A stretch of 48,575 nt of DNA from Clostridia bacterium (GCA_017524615.1 JAFXVJ010000056.1:1-48575), one strand, 5' to 3'. Counted from the stretch's first letter, positions 19,478 to 28,121 are shown. A program made the numbers and translations. The notes: generated from the sequence alone by a model not told the origin.

Positions 19478-19626
19478 ATACGAAACTCTGATGAAAAGGA
19501 GCCATCTTTTCGGCCCTTTTTCGCCGTGGCTGCGCTTCATTCCGGTCAACGCAGCCCTGCCGCGCCTCCCTCCATTCGGTCTTGCCAGAACAAAAAACGG
19601 CTCGAATTTTCATCAGAGTTTCGTAT
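19478..19626. repeat. Large intergenic inverted repeat after the HAD gene
   Basis: Two perfect 20-nt arms (19478-19497, ATACGAAACTCTGATGAAAA, and its complement at 19607-19626) flank 109 nt that contain another GGCTGCG/CGCAGCC pair. No ORF of interest is inside. It has the same design as the repeat after lepB but shares no arm sequence with it. Confidence 0.8.
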
Positions 19627-19637
19627 GATATGAAATA

Positions 19638-19669
19638 AACGCGGGCGGATATGATATCCCCCGCGTTTT
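19638..19669. terminator. Bidirectional terminator between the HAD gene and uxuB
   Basis: AACGCGGG (19638-19645) pairs with CCCGCGTT (19660-19667), with an inner GGATAT/ATATCC-like pair. Four T residues follow on the plus strand and TTTATTT on the minus strand. Confidence 0.8.
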
Positions 19670-19697
19670 CAGTCCGGTTTTTCTCCGTAAAAGCAAA

Positions 19698-21314
19698 TCA
19701 CATCGAAGGATCTGCTTGAGCTTTCAGCGTCCGGCGCACCGCGCCGGGGCCGGCGATCAGCTTCGCAAAATCGGCGCACACCGTATCAGCCAGCCCCACC
19801 CGGGTGAGATCCACCCCGAAAACGGCGGCGTTCTGCAGCAGCGGCAGCAACTTTTCCCGGATCACGGCTTGCTCGGGCACATCCCCCAAGCGGAAATCCG
19901 CCACGAAGGGACATACTGTGTCCAGCAGGGGGTCGCTGCTCAGGGCAAAGGGCTGGCCCCGGTCATCCACAGCCATCAGATACCGCAGCCAGCCGGCCAG
20001 CACCAGCGGAATGGCTTGCAGCTGCCGGGGATCAAGGGCATCCGACGCCTGGTATGCCTTGATGGTTTCGCCAAAGCGGATGGCCAGCTTCTGGCTGGTA
20101 TCGGTGGCGATGCGCTGGGGCGCGTCGGGCATGAATGGATTGGGCAGGCGCACGCTCACCACGGTGTCGATGAAGGATTTGGGATCAATGACCCCGGGAT
20201 CAGTGACCACGGGCAGCCCTTCCGTATAACCCACCCGGCGAATGAGGTTCACCAGGTCCGGATCCTTCATTTCCTCGGAAATGCGGGTGTAACCCAGCAG
20301 ACAGCCATACACGGCCAGGGCGGTATGCAGGGGATTGAGGCAGGTGCACACCTTCATGCGCTCCACCCGGTTGACGGTGTCCCGATCGGTGAAAATGAAG
20401 CCCGCGTCCTCCAGGGCCGGCCGGCCGTTGGGAAAATCGTCCTCAATCACCAGGTATTCGCTTTCCTCCGCGTTTACAAAGGGTGCGATGTAGGTGTTTT
20501 TGCCGGTGATCACCGGCTCCAGCCCCTGCAGGCCGTCTTCCCGCAGCAAGGCTTCCACGGAAGGATCGGGCCGGGGGGTGATCTTGTCAATCATGGTCCA
20601 GGGGAAGGATACCCGCTCGCTTTCCAGATACTGAAGGAATCCCCCATCCCGCCAGGCCCGGGCAAAAGCGGTCACGGCGCCGCGGAGTTTTTCGCCGTTG
20701 TGGGAGCAGTTATCCATGCTCACCATGGCGATGGGCGCGCCGCCCGCCTGATACCGGGCATAAAGCAGGGAGGCCACCTTGCCGATGTAGCTGACGGGCT
20801 GCGCCGGGCCGTCGGCAAAGTCCCGCGCCACAGCGGGCAGCGTGTCGCCCTGGGCGTTTACCAGGCTGTAGCCCTTTTCCGTGATGGTAAAGGAGACCAT
20901 TTGCAGGGAAGGATGGCGGAAAAGATCCTTCAGATGGCTGAATTCTTTTTCGTTGGCGCTGTCCAGTATGCACGATTCCGCGATGGAGCCGATCACGGTT
21001 TTTTCCACGCTGCCGTCTGATCGCAGCGTGACCAGCAGAGAATAGTCGTCGCAGGGGCGATAGCCCTTTTCCACGATTTCGTAGTCAAACCCCTCCACGA
21101 CGATAAGGCCGCTTTGCATCCGCCCCTCATTCAGCATCCGCTGCACGGCGTTGCACTGAAAGGCCCGGCAAATGTTGCCCGCGCCAAAATGCACCCACAC
21201 AGGGCATTCCCGGGTGTGCCGGATCATGGCCGCCCGATCAAAGCGGGGCAGCGAATAGCCCTTTTTCTCCCAGGCGGCGCGATCCTTCAGCCCCTGCTCA
21301 TTCAATACCAGCAT
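19698..21314 (-). CDS. uxuB: Fructuronate reductase (mannitol dehydrogenase family)
   Basis: NADH-dependent interconversion of D-fructuronate and D-mannonate in hexuronate catabolism. The 538-residue polyol dehydrogenase has an N-terminal Rossmann domain (VHFGAGNICRAFQ) and the C-terminal catalytic helix region with KVCTCLNPLHTALAV, the equivalent of the K-x4-N-x2-H triad. The start ATG 21314 is 3 bp after the uxuA stop, and GGGGGA lies inside the uxuA end, so the genes form an operon. Neighbouring mannonate dehydratase makes UxuB more likely than mannitol or altronate dehydrogenase. No uxaC or glucuronide transporter is present in the window. Confidence 0.9.
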   Translation of the reverse strand: MLVLNEQGLKDRAAWEKKGYSLPRFDRAAMIRHTRECPVWVHFGAGNICRAFQCNAVQRMLNEGRMQSGLIVVEGFDYEIVEKGYRPCDDYSLLVTLRSDGSVEKTVIGSIAESCILDSANEKEFSHLKDLFRHPSLQMVSFTITEKGYSLVNAQGDTLPAVARDFADGPAQPVSYIGKVASLLYARYQAGGAPIAMVSMDNCSHNGEKLRGAVTAFARAWRDGGFLQYLESERVSFPWTMIDKITPRPDPSVEALLREDGLQGLEPVITGKNTYIAPFVNAEESEYLVIEDDFPNGRPALEDAGFIFTDRDTVNRVERMKVCTCLNPLHTALAVYGCLLGYTRISEEMKDPDLVNLIRRVGYTEGLPVVTDPGVIDPKSFIDTVVSVRLPNPFMPDAPQRIATDTSQKLAIRFGETIKAYQASDALDPRQLQAIPLVLAGWLRYLMAVDDRGQPFALSSDPLLDTVCPFVADFRLGDVPEQAVIREKLLPLLQNAAVFGVDLTRVGLADTVCADFAKLIAGPGAVRRTLKAQADPSM

Positions 21315-21317
21315 GAT

Positions 21318-22394
21318 TCAGATCCCCCTTTTCTTGGCCTTGTCGATGGCCTCCCACAGGCCGTTCAGATAGGCCGCGCCCAGGGCGCGATCATACAGGC
21401 CGTAGCCCGGCATGGCCTTTTCGCCCCAGATCATGCGGCCGTGGTCCGGCCGGATGGGACCGGAAAAGCCGGTTTCATACAGGGCCAGCATGATTTCATA
21501 CATGTCAAACGTGCCGTCGGAAGACAGATGCGCCGATTCTTCAAAATCGTCGGGGGCATTGAACTTCAGATTGCGCACGTGGGCGAAATGAATGCGGCCC
21601 TTCAAGGCGCGGATCATTTCGGGCAGGTTATTTTCAAGGTTGGTGCCATAGGAGCCGGAGCAGAAGGTAACGCCGTTGTGCACGTCGTCCACCGCGCGCA
21701 TCAGCCGCAGGATGTTTTCCTTGCTGATGATGATCCGGGGCAGGCCGAACACGCTCCAGGCGGGATCATCGGGATGGATGGCCATTTTGATGTCGTATTG
21801 GCCGCACACCGGCATGATGGCCCGAAGGAAATAGCACAGGTTATCGAACAGCTTTTCATTGTCGATATCCCTATACATTTCAAACAGTTCCTTCACGTGG
21901 GCCATGCGCTCCGGCTCCCATCCGGGCAGGATGGCGCCGTTGGCGTCGCCTGCGATGGACTCAAACATTTTTTCGGGCTGGATGGCGTCCACTGCCTTCT
22001 GGGTGTAGGCCAGCACGGTGGAGCCATCCGGACGCTTCCGGGCCAGCTCCGTGCGGGTCCAGTCGAAAACAGGCATGAAATTGTAGCACACCAGGTGAAT
22101 GTCTTCCTTGCCCAGGTTTTCCAGGGTTTCAATATAATTGGCGATGTACTGTTCCCGCTCGGGCGAGCCCACCTTGATGGCGTCGTGCACATTGACGCTC
22201 TCGATGCCGGACAGGCGCAGGCCCGCCGCCTCGATTTCCGCTTTCAGGGCGTGGATCCGCTCCTGCGGCCACACTTCGCCGGGGGCCGTATCATAGAGCG
22301 TGGAAATCACGCCGGTGACCCCGGGGATTTGACGGATCTGCTGCAGGGTGACTGTATCGAATTGGGAGCCGTACCAGCGGAATGTCATTTCCAT
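21318..22394 (-). CDS. uxuA: Mannonate dehydratase
   Basis: Dehydrates D-mannonate to 2-keto-3-deoxygluconate, using a divalent metal in a TIM-barrel fold. 358 residues, matching Firmicutes UxuA. Signatures: FRWYG at the start, HLVCYNFMPVFDWTRT, MAIHPDDPAW (metal ligands), GVTFCSGSYG, HFAHVRNLKF and GPIRPDHGRMIWGE. GGAGG lies about 10 bp before ATG 22394; the in-frame ATG at 22388 is an alternative. It is the first gene of the uxuA-uxuB unit. Confidence 0.95.
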   Translation of the reverse strand: MEMTFRWYGSQFDTVTLQQIRQIPGVTGVISTLYDTAPGEVWPQERIHALKAEIEAAGLRLSGIESVNVHDAIKVGSPEREQYIANYIETLENLGKEDIHLVCYNFMPVFDWTRTELARKRPDGSTVLAYTQKAVDAIQPEKMFESIAGDANGAILPGWEPERMAHVKELFEMYRDIDNEKLFDNLCYFLRAIMPVCGQYDIKMAIHPDDPAWSVFGLPRIIISKENILRLMRAVDDVHNGVTFCSGSYGTNLENNLPEMIRALKGRIHFAHVRNLKFNAPDDFEESAHLSSDGTFDMYEIMLALYETGFSGPIRPDHGRMIWGEKAMPGYGLYDRALGAAYLNGLWEAIDKAKKRGI

Positions 22395-22436
22395 AAACCA
22401 TCATCCTCCGTTAGCAAGATGCAGGAATCCATTCCT

Positions 22437-22465
22437 ATTTTATCACCAGCCGCATAGCGCGTCAA
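22437..22465 (-). promoter_or_regulatory. Promoter of uxuA-uxuB
   Basis: On the minus strand TTGACG (22465-22460), 17-bp spacer, TAAAAT (22442-22437). No operator was recognised. Confidence 0.72.
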
Positions 22466-22550
22466 CCGGAAAACCGGCAGGATACGCAGGGTGAATTGCC
22501 GGATCCGCATGAAGCCGGCGTCTGGATAAACGGAGAATATGGAAAAAACG

Positions 22551-22584
22551 AAAAAAACGACAGACCCGAGCAATCGGATCTGTC
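22551..22584 (-). terminator. Terminator after the tRNA pair
   Basis: GACAGATCCGA-type stem (minus strand 22584-22577 with 22566-22559, G-U tolerated) followed by a run of seven T residues. Confidence 0.8.
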
Positions 22585-22593
22585 ATTCGTGGG

Positions 22594-22669
22594 TGGCACC
22601 CCCAATGGGATTCGAACCCATGTTTCCGCCTTGAGAGGGCGGCGTCCTAGGCCTCTAGACAATGGAGGC
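22594..22669 (-). tRNA. tRNA-Glu (CUC anticodon)
   Basis: Minus-strand cloverleaf: acceptor GCCTCCA pairing with TGGGGGT (two G-U pairs), anticodon stem CCGCC/GGCGG around loop CTCTCAA, and T-arm ATGGG-TTCGAAT-CCCAT. The CCA end is encoded (22596-22594). The loop gives anticodon CTC, reading GAG. Confidence 0.93.
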
Positions 22670-22672
22670 AAG

Positions 22673-22746
22673 TGGCTGGGGAACAAGGATTTGAACCTTG
22701 ACAATACGAGTCAGAGTCGTAGGTGCTGCCGTTACACCATTCCCCA
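22673..22746 (-). tRNA. tRNA-Gln (CUG anticodon)
   Basis: Minus-strand cloverleaf: acceptor TGGGGAA with TTCCCCA, anticodon stem TACGA/TCGTA around loop CTCTGAC, and T-arm CAAGG-TTCAAAT-CCTTG. CCA is encoded (22675-22673). Anticodon CTG reads CAG. It lies 3 nt upstream of tRNA-Glu in the same transcript. Confidence 0.93.
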
Positions 22747-22777
22747 TCATCCCTGCGATTTCTTAACCGCAAGGGGT

Positions 22778-22806
22778 ATTATACAGGATTGCGGGTGGGT
22801 TGTCAA
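22778..22806 (-). promoter_or_regulatory. Consensus sigma-A promoter of the tRNA-Gln/tRNA-Glu transcript
   Basis: On the minus strand consensus TTGACA (22806-22801), 17-bp spacer, consensus TATAAT (22783-22778). Confidence 0.9.
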
Positions 22807-22818
22807 TAGCTTTTTTCC

Positions 22819-22859
22819 AAAAAATCTGTATCTGTTCAGCGCCTGCCGAACAGATACAG
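22819..22859 (-). terminator. Second terminator after the pepP-efp operon
   Basis: A perfect 12-bp stem, CTGTATCTGTTC (22826-22837) with GAACAGATACAG (22848-22859), followed on the minus strand by ATTTTTT. Confidence 0.85.
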
Positions 22860-22879
22860 GTTTCGGACCGTTCAGATAC

Positions 22880-22910
22880 GAAAAAAGCCGGCATGGCGCG
22901 CATGCCGGCT
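22880..22910 (-). terminator. First terminator after the pepP-efp operon
   Basis: A perfect 10-bp stem, AGCCGGCATG (22886-22895) with CATGCCGGCT (22901-22910), followed on the minus strand by six T residues. With the next hairpin it makes a tandem terminator insulating the tRNA promoter. Confidence 0.92.
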
Positions 22911-22921
22911 GCAGGAAACGG

Positions 22922-23329
22922 TTATTCCTCCTCGTCGGGGGTTTCGGGGAACAGGGGCTGATGGCAATTGGGGCAGAGGTAATCCTCATCGAAGTCGAAC
23001 TGATCCACTTCGAACGTCATTTCCTCGCCGCAGTGGGGGCAGGTATACTCCACCACGTTGTCATCCTCGCTGTCGTCCTCATCCTCGTCTCCGTCCTCTT
23101 CGTCCTCGTCGTAGACCAGGTCTTCCAGGTCGGTCAGATCGTTGTCGATGGCTTCCACATAGTCACTCAGGTCATCCTGCTCCTCCTGAACGGACTCCAG
23201 CTTGGCGGTCACGTCGGCCATCAGTTCCAGGATCTTGGAGATCAGCTTGCCTTCGTTTTTTTCGGTATCCAGCTTCAGCCCTTCAGCCAGGCCTTTGAGG
23301 TAGGATACGCGATCGGAAAGGTTGCTCAT
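22922..23329 (-). CDS. CD1247-like protein with acidic linker and zinc ribbon
   Basis: 135 residues. The N-terminal helical part (SDRVSYLKGLAEGLKLDTEKNEGKLISKILELM) matches the CD1247 N-terminal domain of Clostridia. A coiled-coil segment follows, then a strongly acidic linker (about 73-90, almost all Asp/Glu), and a zinc ribbon with CPHCGEE and CPNCHQP. The function is unknown; the acidic and zinc parts suggest a partner of translation or transcription machinery, but this is inference. It ends the pepP-efp operon, starting 13 bp after efp. Confidence 0.8.
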   Translation of the reverse strand: MSNLSDRVSYLKGLAEGLKLDTEKNEGKLISKILELMADVTAKLESVQEEQDDLSDYVEAIDNDLTDLEDLVYDEDEEDGDEDEDDSEDDNVVEYTCPHCGEEMTFEVDQFDFDEDYLCPNCHQPLFPETPDEEE

Positions 23330-23342
23330 AGGCCCTCCTTCA

Positions 23343-23900
23343 TTATGCGCGGGACAGATATTCGCCCGTGCGGGTGTCGATCTTGATCACGTCGCCGATG
23401 TTGATGAACAGGGGCACCTGGATTTCCAGGCCGGTTTCGGTGGTGGCGGGCTTGAAGTTGTTGGTGGCGGTGTCGCCCTTGAAGCCGGGCTCGGTCTGGG
23501 TGATTTCCAGTTCCACAAAGTTGGGCGCTTCCACGGAGAAGGCCTGGCCCTTGAAGTAACGGATGGTGACGTTCATATTTTCCTTCACGTACTGGATGGC
23601 GTCCTCCACGGCGTCCTTGCCCAGAGGCATTTGCTCGTAGGTTTCAGGATCCATGAAGTAGTACAGGTCGCCGTCGTTGTACAGGTACTGCATTTCCTTG
23701 GTTTCGATGATGGCCCGGGGCATTTTGTCGGTGGGGTTGAAGGTGCGCTCCACCACGGCGCCGGTCATGACGTTTTTGATCTTGGTGCGCACGAAGGCCG
23801 CGCCCTTGCCGGGCTTCACGTGCTGGAAGTCCACGATGTTCCATACACCGCCGTCCCATTCGATGGTGATGCCCTTTTTGAAATCGCCAGCAGTAATCAT
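23343..23900 (-). CDS. efp: Translation elongation factor P
   Basis: Relieves ribosome stalling at polyproline. From ATG 23900 the protein has 185 residues, the standard length; the ATG two codons earlier lies only 1 bp from GGAGG, whereas 23900 is 7 bp away. The three beta-barrel domains are complete. The tip loop is [10 protein letters not shown], so the residue expected to be modified is Lys32, as in the Bacillus type, and not the arginine type. It lies between pepP and the CD1247-like gene. The high proline content of the MreC tail and of the Pro/Thr linkers encoded elsewhere in this window fits a need for EF-P. Confidence 0.97.
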   Translation of the reverse strand: MITAGDFKKGITIEWDGGVWNIVDFQHVKPGKGAAFVRTKIKNVMTGAVVERTFNPTDKMPRAIIETKEMQYLYNDGDLYYFMDPETYEQMPLGKDAVEDAIQYVKENMNVTIRYFKGQAFSVEAPNFVELEITQTEPGFKGDTATNNFKPATTETGLEIQVPLFINIGDVIKIDTRTGEYLSRA

Positions 23901-23949
23901 TGTCATTCCTCCATTTTCTATTGTTGCTCTATTTGCAATAAGGGCCCGA

Positions 23950-25017
23950 TCAAAGGATCAGCAGCTCCTTTTGTGCATGTACCAGGGTGCGCCCGCCGGA
24001 AGCGGTGATGGCGCAGGTGTTTTCAATGCGCACACCGCCCAGGCCGGGCACGTAGATGCCGGGCTCCACGGTGACGGTGTGGCCCTCCTCCAGCAGATCC
24101 TCACAGGCGGTGGACAGCCGGGGATCTTCGTGGATGTCGATGCCCACGCTGTGGCCCAGGCCGTGGCCGAACCGGCCGGCGTAGCCCGCTTCGTCAATGA
24201 TCCGGCGCGCCGCCGCGTCGATATCCCGGCAGCATTTGCCCGGGGCCAGCATCCCCTCGCAGGTTTCCTGAGCGCGCAGCACGGTTTCATAGATTTTTTT
24301 CATTTCGGCGGAGGGATTGCCAAGCGCCACGGTGCGGGTCATGTCCGCGCAGTAGCCGCCCTTCTTGGCGCCGAAATCCATGGTGATCATGTCGCCCAGC
24401 TCAATCTTTTTGTCGCTGGGGATGGCGTGGGGCAGGGAACCGTTGACGCCGGAAGCGATGATGGTGTCGAACGCCAGGGAATCGGCGCCCATCTCGTAGA
24501 GGGTATAATCCAGCAGGATCTGCAATTGCTTTTCCGTCATGCCGGGCTGGATCCGGGGCAGCACCGCGTCCAGCGCGCGGCAGGAAATATCGCACGCTTC
24601 CTCGATCAGGTCCAATTCGCCCTGTTCCTTGATCCGGCGCGCTTTTTCCGGAGCGCCGCCCAGGGGGAGGAATTCCACGCCGGGGATATCCCTTTTCAGG
24701 CCCTCGAAGGCCCGGACGGTGACCTTGTCATCCTCATAGCGGACAGCCTTCACGCCGTGCGCCTCGAACAGGCCCGCGGCCAGGGCGGCATGGGTGACGC
24801 CCTTTTCCACCATCAGCACCTGGAAGCCGGGCGCCTGCTTTTCCGCCTGTTCGGTGTAGCGGAAATCGGTGATGATGGCCTGAAAACCCTCTCCCGCGGC
24901 CAGCAGCCCTTCGCCGGTATAGCCGCTGAGATAAAAGATATTGGAGGGCTTGTGAATCAGCACGCCCTCGTTGGCAGTCAAGCCTGCCAGGGAAAGCATT
25001 CTTTCCAATCGTTTCAT
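23950..25017 (-). CDS. pepP: Xaa-Pro aminopeptidase (M24B family)
   Basis: Cytosolic metallopeptidase that removes an N-terminal residue before proline. 355 residues: an N-terminal creatinase-like domain (about 1-125) and a C-terminal pita-bread domain with all five metal ligands, Asp in TMDFGAKKG, Asp in ADMTRTV, His in [15 protein letters not shown], Glu in VEPGIY and Glu in VRIENT. GGAGG lies 9 bp before ATG 25017. It heads the operon with efp. PapA-type peptidase next to efp is a standard Firmicutes arrangement. Confidence 0.93.
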   Translation of the reverse strand: MKRLERMLSLAGLTANEGVLIHKPSNIFYLSGYTGEGLLAAGEGFQAIITDFRYTEQAEKQAPGFQVLMVEKGVTHAALAAGLFEAHGVKAVRYEDDKVTVRAFEGLKRDIPGVEFLPLGGAPEKARRIKEQGELDLIEEACDISCRALDAVLPRIQPGMTEKQLQILLDYTLYEMGADSLAFDTIIASGVNGSLPHAIPSDKKIELGDMITMDFGAKKGGYCADMTRTVALGNPSAEMKKIYETVLRAQETCEGMLAPGKCCRDIDAAARRIIDEAGYAGRFGHGLGHSVGIDIHEDPRLSTACEDLLEEGHTVTVEPGIYVPGLGGVRIENTCAITASGGRTLVHAQKELLIL

Positions 25018-25060
25018 TTTTTTGAACCTCCACGCGCACGTTTACAGCACGCCGCATTGT

Positions 25061-25069
25061 ATTTTATCA
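25061..25069 (-). promoter_or_regulatory. Possible extended -10 of the pepP-efp operon
   Basis: On the minus strand TGATAAAAT lies about 45 bp before the pepP start. No good -35 was found, so support is weak. Confidence 0.3.
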
Positions 25070-25210
25070 TAAAGTAGGGCGATGCGCCAGCCCTTCCGAC
25101 GGAAAAATGAGATTTTTTTTCTGCTTTTTTCGGCTTTTTTGCGCTGACGGCGGTTTTTTCCGCGCTTGGAGCGGAAATTGAATTTTTTCGAAAAAATGTG
25201 CGAAAGAGGG

Positions 25211-25239
25211 TTGACAAATCGCGAAGATGTGATTATCAT
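25211..25239 (+). promoter_or_regulatory. Sigma-A promoter of the zinc efflux operon
   Basis: TTGACA (25211-25216), 17-bp spacer, TATCAT (25234-25239). About 100 bases upstream are T/A-rich. Confidence 0.87.
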
Positions 25240-25242
25240 AAC

Positions 25243-25265
25243 ATATGAACAATCGTTCAAATGAT
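25243..25265 (+). promoter_or_regulatory. ArsR/SmtB-type operator
   Basis: The imperfect inverted repeat ATATGAACAATCGTTCAAAT, with TGAAC and GTTCA half sites, covers the transcription start just downstream of the -10. It matches the operator style of SmtB, CzrA and CadC repressors. Binding there would block the promoter. Confidence 0.78.
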
Positions 25266-25280
25266 GGAGGGCAAAAAAAC

Positions 25281-25667
25281 ATGAGTACAGCATGGGAGCC
25301 AAATGACAGGGAAGCAGGGGCGCCGGAGACGGGGGAGGGCGCCGCGGCCAGCCGGGAAACGATGGAACGCATCCAGGCGGATATGCCGGATGAGGAAATG
25401 CTCTATGATCTGGCGGAGCTGTATAAGGTATTCGGCGACAGCACCCGGATCAAGATCCTGTACGCCCTGTTCGAGGCGGAACTGTGCGTATTTGATATCG
25501 CGCGGCTGCTGGGCATGACCCAGTCTGCCATTTCCCACCAGCTGCGGGTCCTGAAGCAATCCAAGCTGGTGAAATTCCGGCGGGACGGGAAAACGATCTT
25601 CTATTCCCTGGCGGATGATCATGTGCGCACGATCATCGGCATGGGCATTGAACACCTGTGTGAATAA
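25281..25667 (+). CDS. ArsR/SmtB-family metal-sensing repressor with an alpha5 zinc site
   Basis: A 128-residue winged-helix repressor. The recognition helix region is MTQSAISHQLRVLKQSKLV. The sensor site can be read directly: D112-x-H114, H125 and E128 match the alpha5 ligand set D/H/H/E of SmtB in order and spacing, while the alpha3 position ELCVFD lacks the second Cys of the ArsR/CadC site. It should therefore release DNA when zinc (or cobalt) binds. Start ATG 25281 with GGAGG about 11 bp upstream. The operator lies at its own promoter, and the efflux ATPase follows after 42 bp, so it is autoregulated and controls the pump. Confidence 0.92.
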   Translation: MSTAWEPNDREAGAPETGEGAAASRETMERIQADMPDEEMLYDLAELYKVFGDSTRIKILYALFEAELCVFDIARLLGMTQSAISHQLRVLKQSKLVKFRRDGKTIFYSLADDHVRTIIGMGIEHLCE

Positions 25668-25709
25668 CGGATGCTGTCTTTACGCAGACGGCATGAACGG
25701 AGGATGACC

Positions 25710-27695
25710 ATGAGCAAGCATTGTGAGCATTGCCATCACGGGGAACACGAACATGAGCAGCACGTGGAGCATGCCCATCACAGGGAACATGGCCATGAGC
25801 ATCATGTGGAGCATGACCATCACGGCCATGAGCATGGCCACGGCGAGGAAGAAAACAGGGGCTTCATGCTGGCCCGCATCGGCGTCAGCGCGGCGCTGCT
25901 GATTTCCGGGCTGCTGATCCGGGAACCGGCGTGGCTGAAAATCGCTTTGTTTATCCTGTCCTGGGTGGTCGTTGGGTACTCGGTAGCCATTCAGGCGGTG
26001 AAAAGCATCCTGCACGGGGAAGCGCTGGATGAAATGTTTTTGATGACGGTGGCGTCGGTGGGCGCGTTCTGCCTGCGGGAGTACCCGGAGGGCGTGGCGG
26101 TGATGCTGCTGTATCAGATCGGAGAATTCTTCCAGGATTACGCTGTAGACAAGAGCCGGGATTCCATTGCGGATTTGATGGATATCCGCCCCGACACCGC
26201 CCAGGTGGAACGCGGCGGGGAAACCGTCACCGAGGCGCCGGAGCGCGTACGGGTGGGCGAAATCATCGTGGTGCGTCCGGGGGAAAAGGTGGCGCTGGAC
26301 GGCGTGGTGCTGGAAGGCGAATCCAGCCTGAACACCCTGGCCCTCACCGGCGAAAGCGTGCCCCGGCACGTGAAAATGGGCGACCAGGTGATCAGCGGGT
26401 GCGTGAATCAGCAAGGCGTGCTGCGTATTCAGGTGACCCACGCCTATGCCGATTCCACCGTGGCCCGGATTCTGGAATTGGTGGAGCACGCGGGCGAACA
26501 CAAATCGAAGGCGGACCGGTTCATCACCCGCTTTGCCAAGGTGTACACGCCCGTGGTGGTGGCGCTGGCGCTGCTGGTGGCGCTTGTTCCCCCGCTGCTG
26601 CTGGGCGGCTCCTGGACCGAATGGATCCAATCCGCGCTGACGTTCCTGGTCATTTCCTGCCCCTGCGCGCTGGTGATTTCCGTGCCGCTCACCTTTTTCA
26701 GCGGCATCGGCGGCGCATCCCGCCGCGGCATTCTGATCAAAGGCGCAGGCTACCTGGAAAGCCTGGCACAATCGGAAATCGCGGTGTTTGACAAAACCGG
26801 CACCCTCACCCAGGGCGTGTTTTCCGTAGCGGCCGCCCATGGCGAGAACGCCGGGGAAATGCTGCTGCTGGCCGCTGCGGCGGAAAAATTCAGCACCCAT
26901 CCCATCGCCCAATCCCTGCGGGAAGCGGGCAAGGACAGCGTACAGGCCATGGACGTCAGGGACGTGGAGGAGATTTCCGGTCAGGGCGTTGAGGCCACGG
27001 TAAACGGCCGGCGCATGGCCGTGGGCAATGAAAAGCTGATGGACAGCGTGGGCGCCGCCTGGAAGCCCTGCCATCACAGCGGCACCATCGTGCACGTGGC
27101 GGCGGACGGCACATATCTGGGCCACATCGTAATCGCCGATCAGGTGAAGGAAGGCAGCCGGGAGGCCATCCTGAACATCAAGGCGGCAGGCGTGCGGAAG
27201 GCCGTCATGCTCACCGGCGACGCCCGCGCCGCGGCGGAGGCGGTGGCCAAAGAGGTGGCCGTTGACGAAATGCACGCGGAGCTGCTGCCCGACGGCAAGG
27301 TGGAGCAGGTGGAAAAGCTGCTCGGGGAAAAATCGGAGCGGGGCACGCTGCTCTTTGTGGGCGACGGCATCAACGACGCGCCGGTGCTGGCCCGGGCGGA
27401 TGTGGGCGTGGCCATGGGCGCGCTGGGCTCCGACGCAGCCATCGAGGCGGCCGATGTGGTGCTGATGGACGATGATCCCCGGAAGCTGGCCACTGCGATC
27501 CGCATCGCCCAGCGCACCCGCAGCATCGTGCGGCAGAACATCGTGTTTTCCCTGGCGGTCAAGCTGGCGGTGATGGTGCTGGGCGTGATGCACCTGGCGC
27601 CCCTGTGGGCAGCGGTGTTCGCCGATGTGGGCGTGTGCTTCCTCGCCATCATCAATGCGATGCGGGCCATGACCGTGGCGGGCGCGGAGAAGTGA
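25710..27695 (+). CDS. Zinc/cadmium-type P1B ATPase with His-rich N-terminus
   Basis: A 661-residue heavy-metal export ATPase of the membrane. Key motifs: CPC at 317-319 (SCPCALVIS), phosphorylated Asp361 in DKTGTLTQG, STHPIAQ (HP motif) and GDGINDAPV. The C-terminal membrane pair carries Lys in SLAVKLAV and Asp in VFADVGV, the signature of the P1B-2 (Zn/Cd/Pb) class. The usual N-terminal HMA domain is absent; instead residues 1-50 consist largely of His and Glu with one CEHC pair, likely a loose zinc-collecting tail. ATG 25710 is chosen because GGAGG lies 6 bp upstream, whereas ATG 25704 abuts it. It forms an operon with the ArsR regulator. Confidence 0.95.
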   Translation: MSKHCEHCHHGEHEHEQHVEHAHHREHGHEHHVEHDHHGHEHGHGEEENRGFMLARIGVSAALLISGLLIREPAWLKIALFILSWVVVGYSVAIQAVKSILHGEALDEMFLMTVASVGAFCLREYPEGVAVMLLYQIGEFFQDYAVDKSRDSIADLMDIRPDTAQVERGGETVTEAPERVRVGEIIVVRPGEKVALDGVVLEGESSLNTLALTGESVPRHVKMGDQVISGCVNQQGVLRIQVTHAYADSTVARILELVEHAGEHKSKADRFITRFAKVYTPVVVALALLVALVPPLLLGGSWTEWIQSALTFLVISCPCALVISVPLTFFSGIGGASRRGILIKGAGYLESLAQSEIAVFDKTGTLTQGVFSVAAAHGENAGEMLLLAAAAEKFSTHPIAQSLREAGKDSVQAMDVRDVEEISGQGVEATVNGRRMAVGNEKLMDSVGAAWKPCHHSGTIVHVAADGTYLGHIVIADQVKEGSREAILNIKAAGVRKAVMLTGDARAAAEAVAKEVAVDEMHAELLPDGKVEQVEKLLGEKSERGTLLFVGDGINDAPVLARADVGVAMGALGSDAAIEAADVVLMDDDPRKLATAIRIAQRTRSIVRQNIVFSLAVKLAVMVLGVMHLAPLWAAVFADVGVCFLAIINAMRAMTVAGAEK

Positions 27696-27715
27696 TCCCA
27701 TTTTCAGAAAAACAT

Positions 27716-27901
27716 TGGTTCTTCACGGAATGTCAGGGAAACGAAACCCCTTCGGCGTCCTCCCGAGAAAAACAAAGCGCAGTCGAGGGATCTGTGCGCG
27801 CATCCGGCAAACAGATCTTTCGACTCTGTTCCGCTTTCGCTCCACACCGCTCAGGATGACAAAAGAGTTCGTTTCTTTCCCTCTGACTTTCCGCGAAGAA
27901 T
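27716..27901. repeat. Intergenic inverted-repeat element, GTCATCC...GGATCT family
   Basis: The core (27757-27860) has arms GTCCTCCCGAG...GAGGGATCTG and CAGATCTTTCGACTC...TCAGGATGAC, the same family as 6889-7026. It is enclosed by a second imperfect pair (about 27718-27745, TTCTTCACGGAATGTCAGGG, with 27869-27901). No gene lies in 27696-28121; the remaining 27902-28100 carries no clear feature. Confidence 0.75.
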
Positions 27902-28121
27902 CAAAGCGTTTGGGCGTCTTTTTCCGATCTGGCTTTTCTTCGGGATTTCTATCGGCGCTGTTCCGGTCCGCGCAGCGGCGCGGCGCCGCCTTCAGCATCG
28001 GGGATGCGGATTTTCGAGGAGTTTTCTTCAAATGATGGGATTTTTTTCAGGCGGATGAAACATTTCCCGCCCGTGGAGCGTTGTATAGGATGGGAACCCA
28101 TTCAAAAGGAGGTCACGGAAG

